From CAYSHJ01 sp964589725 (GTDB lineage: Bacteria; Planctomycetota; Planctomycetia; Planctomycetales; Planctomycetaceae), in contig CAZPUJ010000247.1 of assembly GCA_964589725.1 (NCBI GenBank), positions 1 to 21,835 on the forward strand: a stretch of DNA of 21,835 nt, written 5' to 3'. Under the pieces are notes generated by a model. It did no database searches and was not told the DNA's origin. It saw only the letters and a program-made list of their open reading frames with translations. The number at the start of each line of letters is the position of its first letter. The stretch's first letter is position 1. The translations under genes were made by a program, and so were the position numbers. Shown one piece after another: positions 20,801-21,835 of the stretch.

Positions 20801-21835
20801 ATGATGCTCACGATGCTGGGAAGTCCGCGGCGATGTTGCGACGGGATCACTCGGCGGGAGACGCTAAAAGCCGGGGCGTTGACTGCCCTTGGCGGCTTTG
20901 GGCTACCGCAGATGTTGGCGGCCGAGGAAGCCGGGCACGTTGGACACGCCAAAGCCAAGAACGTGATCTTTCTGTTTCTGCTGGGCGGCGCGGCCACACA
21001 GGACATGTACGACATGAAGCCGGAAGGCCCCTCGGAAACGCGCGGCGAATTTCGCCCGATCGCGACGAACGTCGAAGGCATCGAAGTCTGCGAACACTTG
21101 CCGAGATTCGCTCAGTGGGCGCACCGCACGGCGTTCATTCGGACGATCAATCACAAGGCGGGCTGTCACAACTGCCTGCCGTGCTATACCGGTTATGACC
21201 TGATGCCCCCCGACCAGCACCCGCGCGACACCGATCCGCCCAGCCTCGGCTCGGTCTGCGAATATCTCAATGCGGGTCGCAAAGACCTGCCCGATTACGT
21301 TTTCATGCCGGTCTGGCTCGGCTGGGGCCAAGCCTTCCGCCGAGCCGGTCCGTATGGCGGATTCCTCGGGAAGCGATATGACCCGCTGACCACCGAATCC
21401 CAACCGTATTACGACAAGGATTCATTTGCGCCGCATCCGGGCAATCCGCAGATCGTGCGCGGAGCGCCGCTGCTACCGAACAGCGCGCTGAACGATGGCA
21501 TGACGGTGGATCGTTTAAACTCACGTCGGTCGTTGCTGCAACAGATCGACGATCAGCGGCGACAGGTCGATCAGGCACTCGCGACGGCATCATTCGACCG
21601 CAGTCAACAGCGAGCGTTCGACGTCTTGACCTCGTCGAAGCTGCGAACGGCGTTCGACCTCAGCGCGGAAGACCCCAAGACAGTGGACCGCTATGGCAAT
21701 ACCCTATTTGGTAACTCCACGCTGATTGCCCGTCGGCTCATCGAGCAAGGCGTCCGCTTCGTGAACGTGACGTGGGATCTGTTCTGGGGACCGGTCAACG
21801 TCGATTACGACGCTTGGGACACGCACCAGAAGAAT
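20801..21835 (+). CDS. Twin-arginine DUF1501 family protein (partial, 3' end outside window)
   Basis: 345 codons open to the right edge; start ATG at 20801, or 20804 one codon later, behind GGAGG. The N-terminus has a twin-arginine signal, GITRRETLKAGALTALGGFG, with a likely cut after MLA near residue 40. Family motifs seen are KAKNVIFLFLLGGAATQDMYDMKPEGP, IATNVEGIEVCEHLPRFAQW, RTINHKAGCHNCLPCYTGYD, and a downstream RRLIEQGVRFVNVTWD. The second half of the family, including the EFGRTP and HWP region, would lie beyond the window. It is only distantly similar to the DUF1501 gene at 19022-20443 and belongs to a different subgroup (GGAATQDMYDMKP instead of GGASHLETFDPKP). It diverges from that gene, so the two are separate transcription units. 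Confidence 0.92.
   Translation, partial: MMLTMLGSPRRCCDGITRRETLKAGALTALGGFGLPQMLAAEEAGHVGHAKAKNVIFLFLLGGAATQDMYDMKPEGPSETRGEFRPIATNVEGIEVCEHLPRFAQWAHRTAFIRTINHKAGCHNCLPCYTGYDLMPPDQHPRDTDPPSLGSVCEYLNAGRKDLPDYVFMPVWLGWGQAFRRAGPYGGFLGKRYDPLTTESQPYYDKDSFAPHPGNPQIVRGAPLLPNSALNDGMTVDRLNSRRSLLQQIDDQRRQVDQALATASFDRSQQRAFDVLTSSKLRTAFDLSAEDPKTVDRYGNTLFGNSTLIARRLIEQGVRFVNVTWDLFWGPVNVDYDAWDTHQKN

Overview
The window looks like chromosomal DNA of a planctomycete (Planctomycetota). Four things point there: a serine/threonine kinase with a cytoplasmic N-terminal region, one membrane span and an extracytoplasmic sensor-like tail, linked to an ECF sigma factor; very long proteins built from carboxypeptidase-regulatory-like repeats; a degenerate J-like N-terminal module fused to WD40 repeats; and two twin-arginine DUF1501 proteins. 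The DNA is GC-rich and is full of palindromic repeats, several of which read straight into genes. No tRNA, rRNA, CRISPR array, transposase or integrase was seen.

Left block, minus strand, 10998 down to 1: five genes in one direction. They are an ECF sigma factor, a transmembrane Ser/Thr kinase, a small exported protein with TPR-like character, and two paralogous membrane proteins. Both paralogues share an N-terminal module (conserved VWCWGY motif, four-cysteine knuckle, one membrane span). The first then has ten carboxypeptidase-regulatory-like repeats and a YfaP/DUF2135-like C-terminal domain. The second has eight repeats and a von Willebrand A domain with a DxSxS metal site, and it runs off the left edge. 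The likely theme, by inference, is a sigma/kinase-controlled envelope or surface system.

Middle block, plus strand, 11405-17510: diverges from the sigma factor across a 406-base gap. It encodes a 1120-residue J-like/membrane/WD40 protein, a 700-residue PQQ-type beta-propeller protein, and a 151-residue protein that resembles the propeller protein's C-terminal domain. The propeller protein's Pro-rich linker contains a genome-type palindromic repeat translated in frame and a duplicated segment.

Right block, 17513-21835: a decayed zinc-ribbon Ser/Thr kinase-WD40 gene on the minus strand, broken by a 150-base palindromic insertion that keeps frame but brings in a TGA, and also missing its kinase end and most of its WD40 part. 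Two palindromes follow, then a complete minus-strand DUF1501 gene and, divergent from it, a second DUF1501 gene cut by the right edge.

The most notable theme is the spread of at least six palindromic repeat types. Several sit at gene starts, where they generate false N-terminal extensions, and at least two sit inside reading frames.
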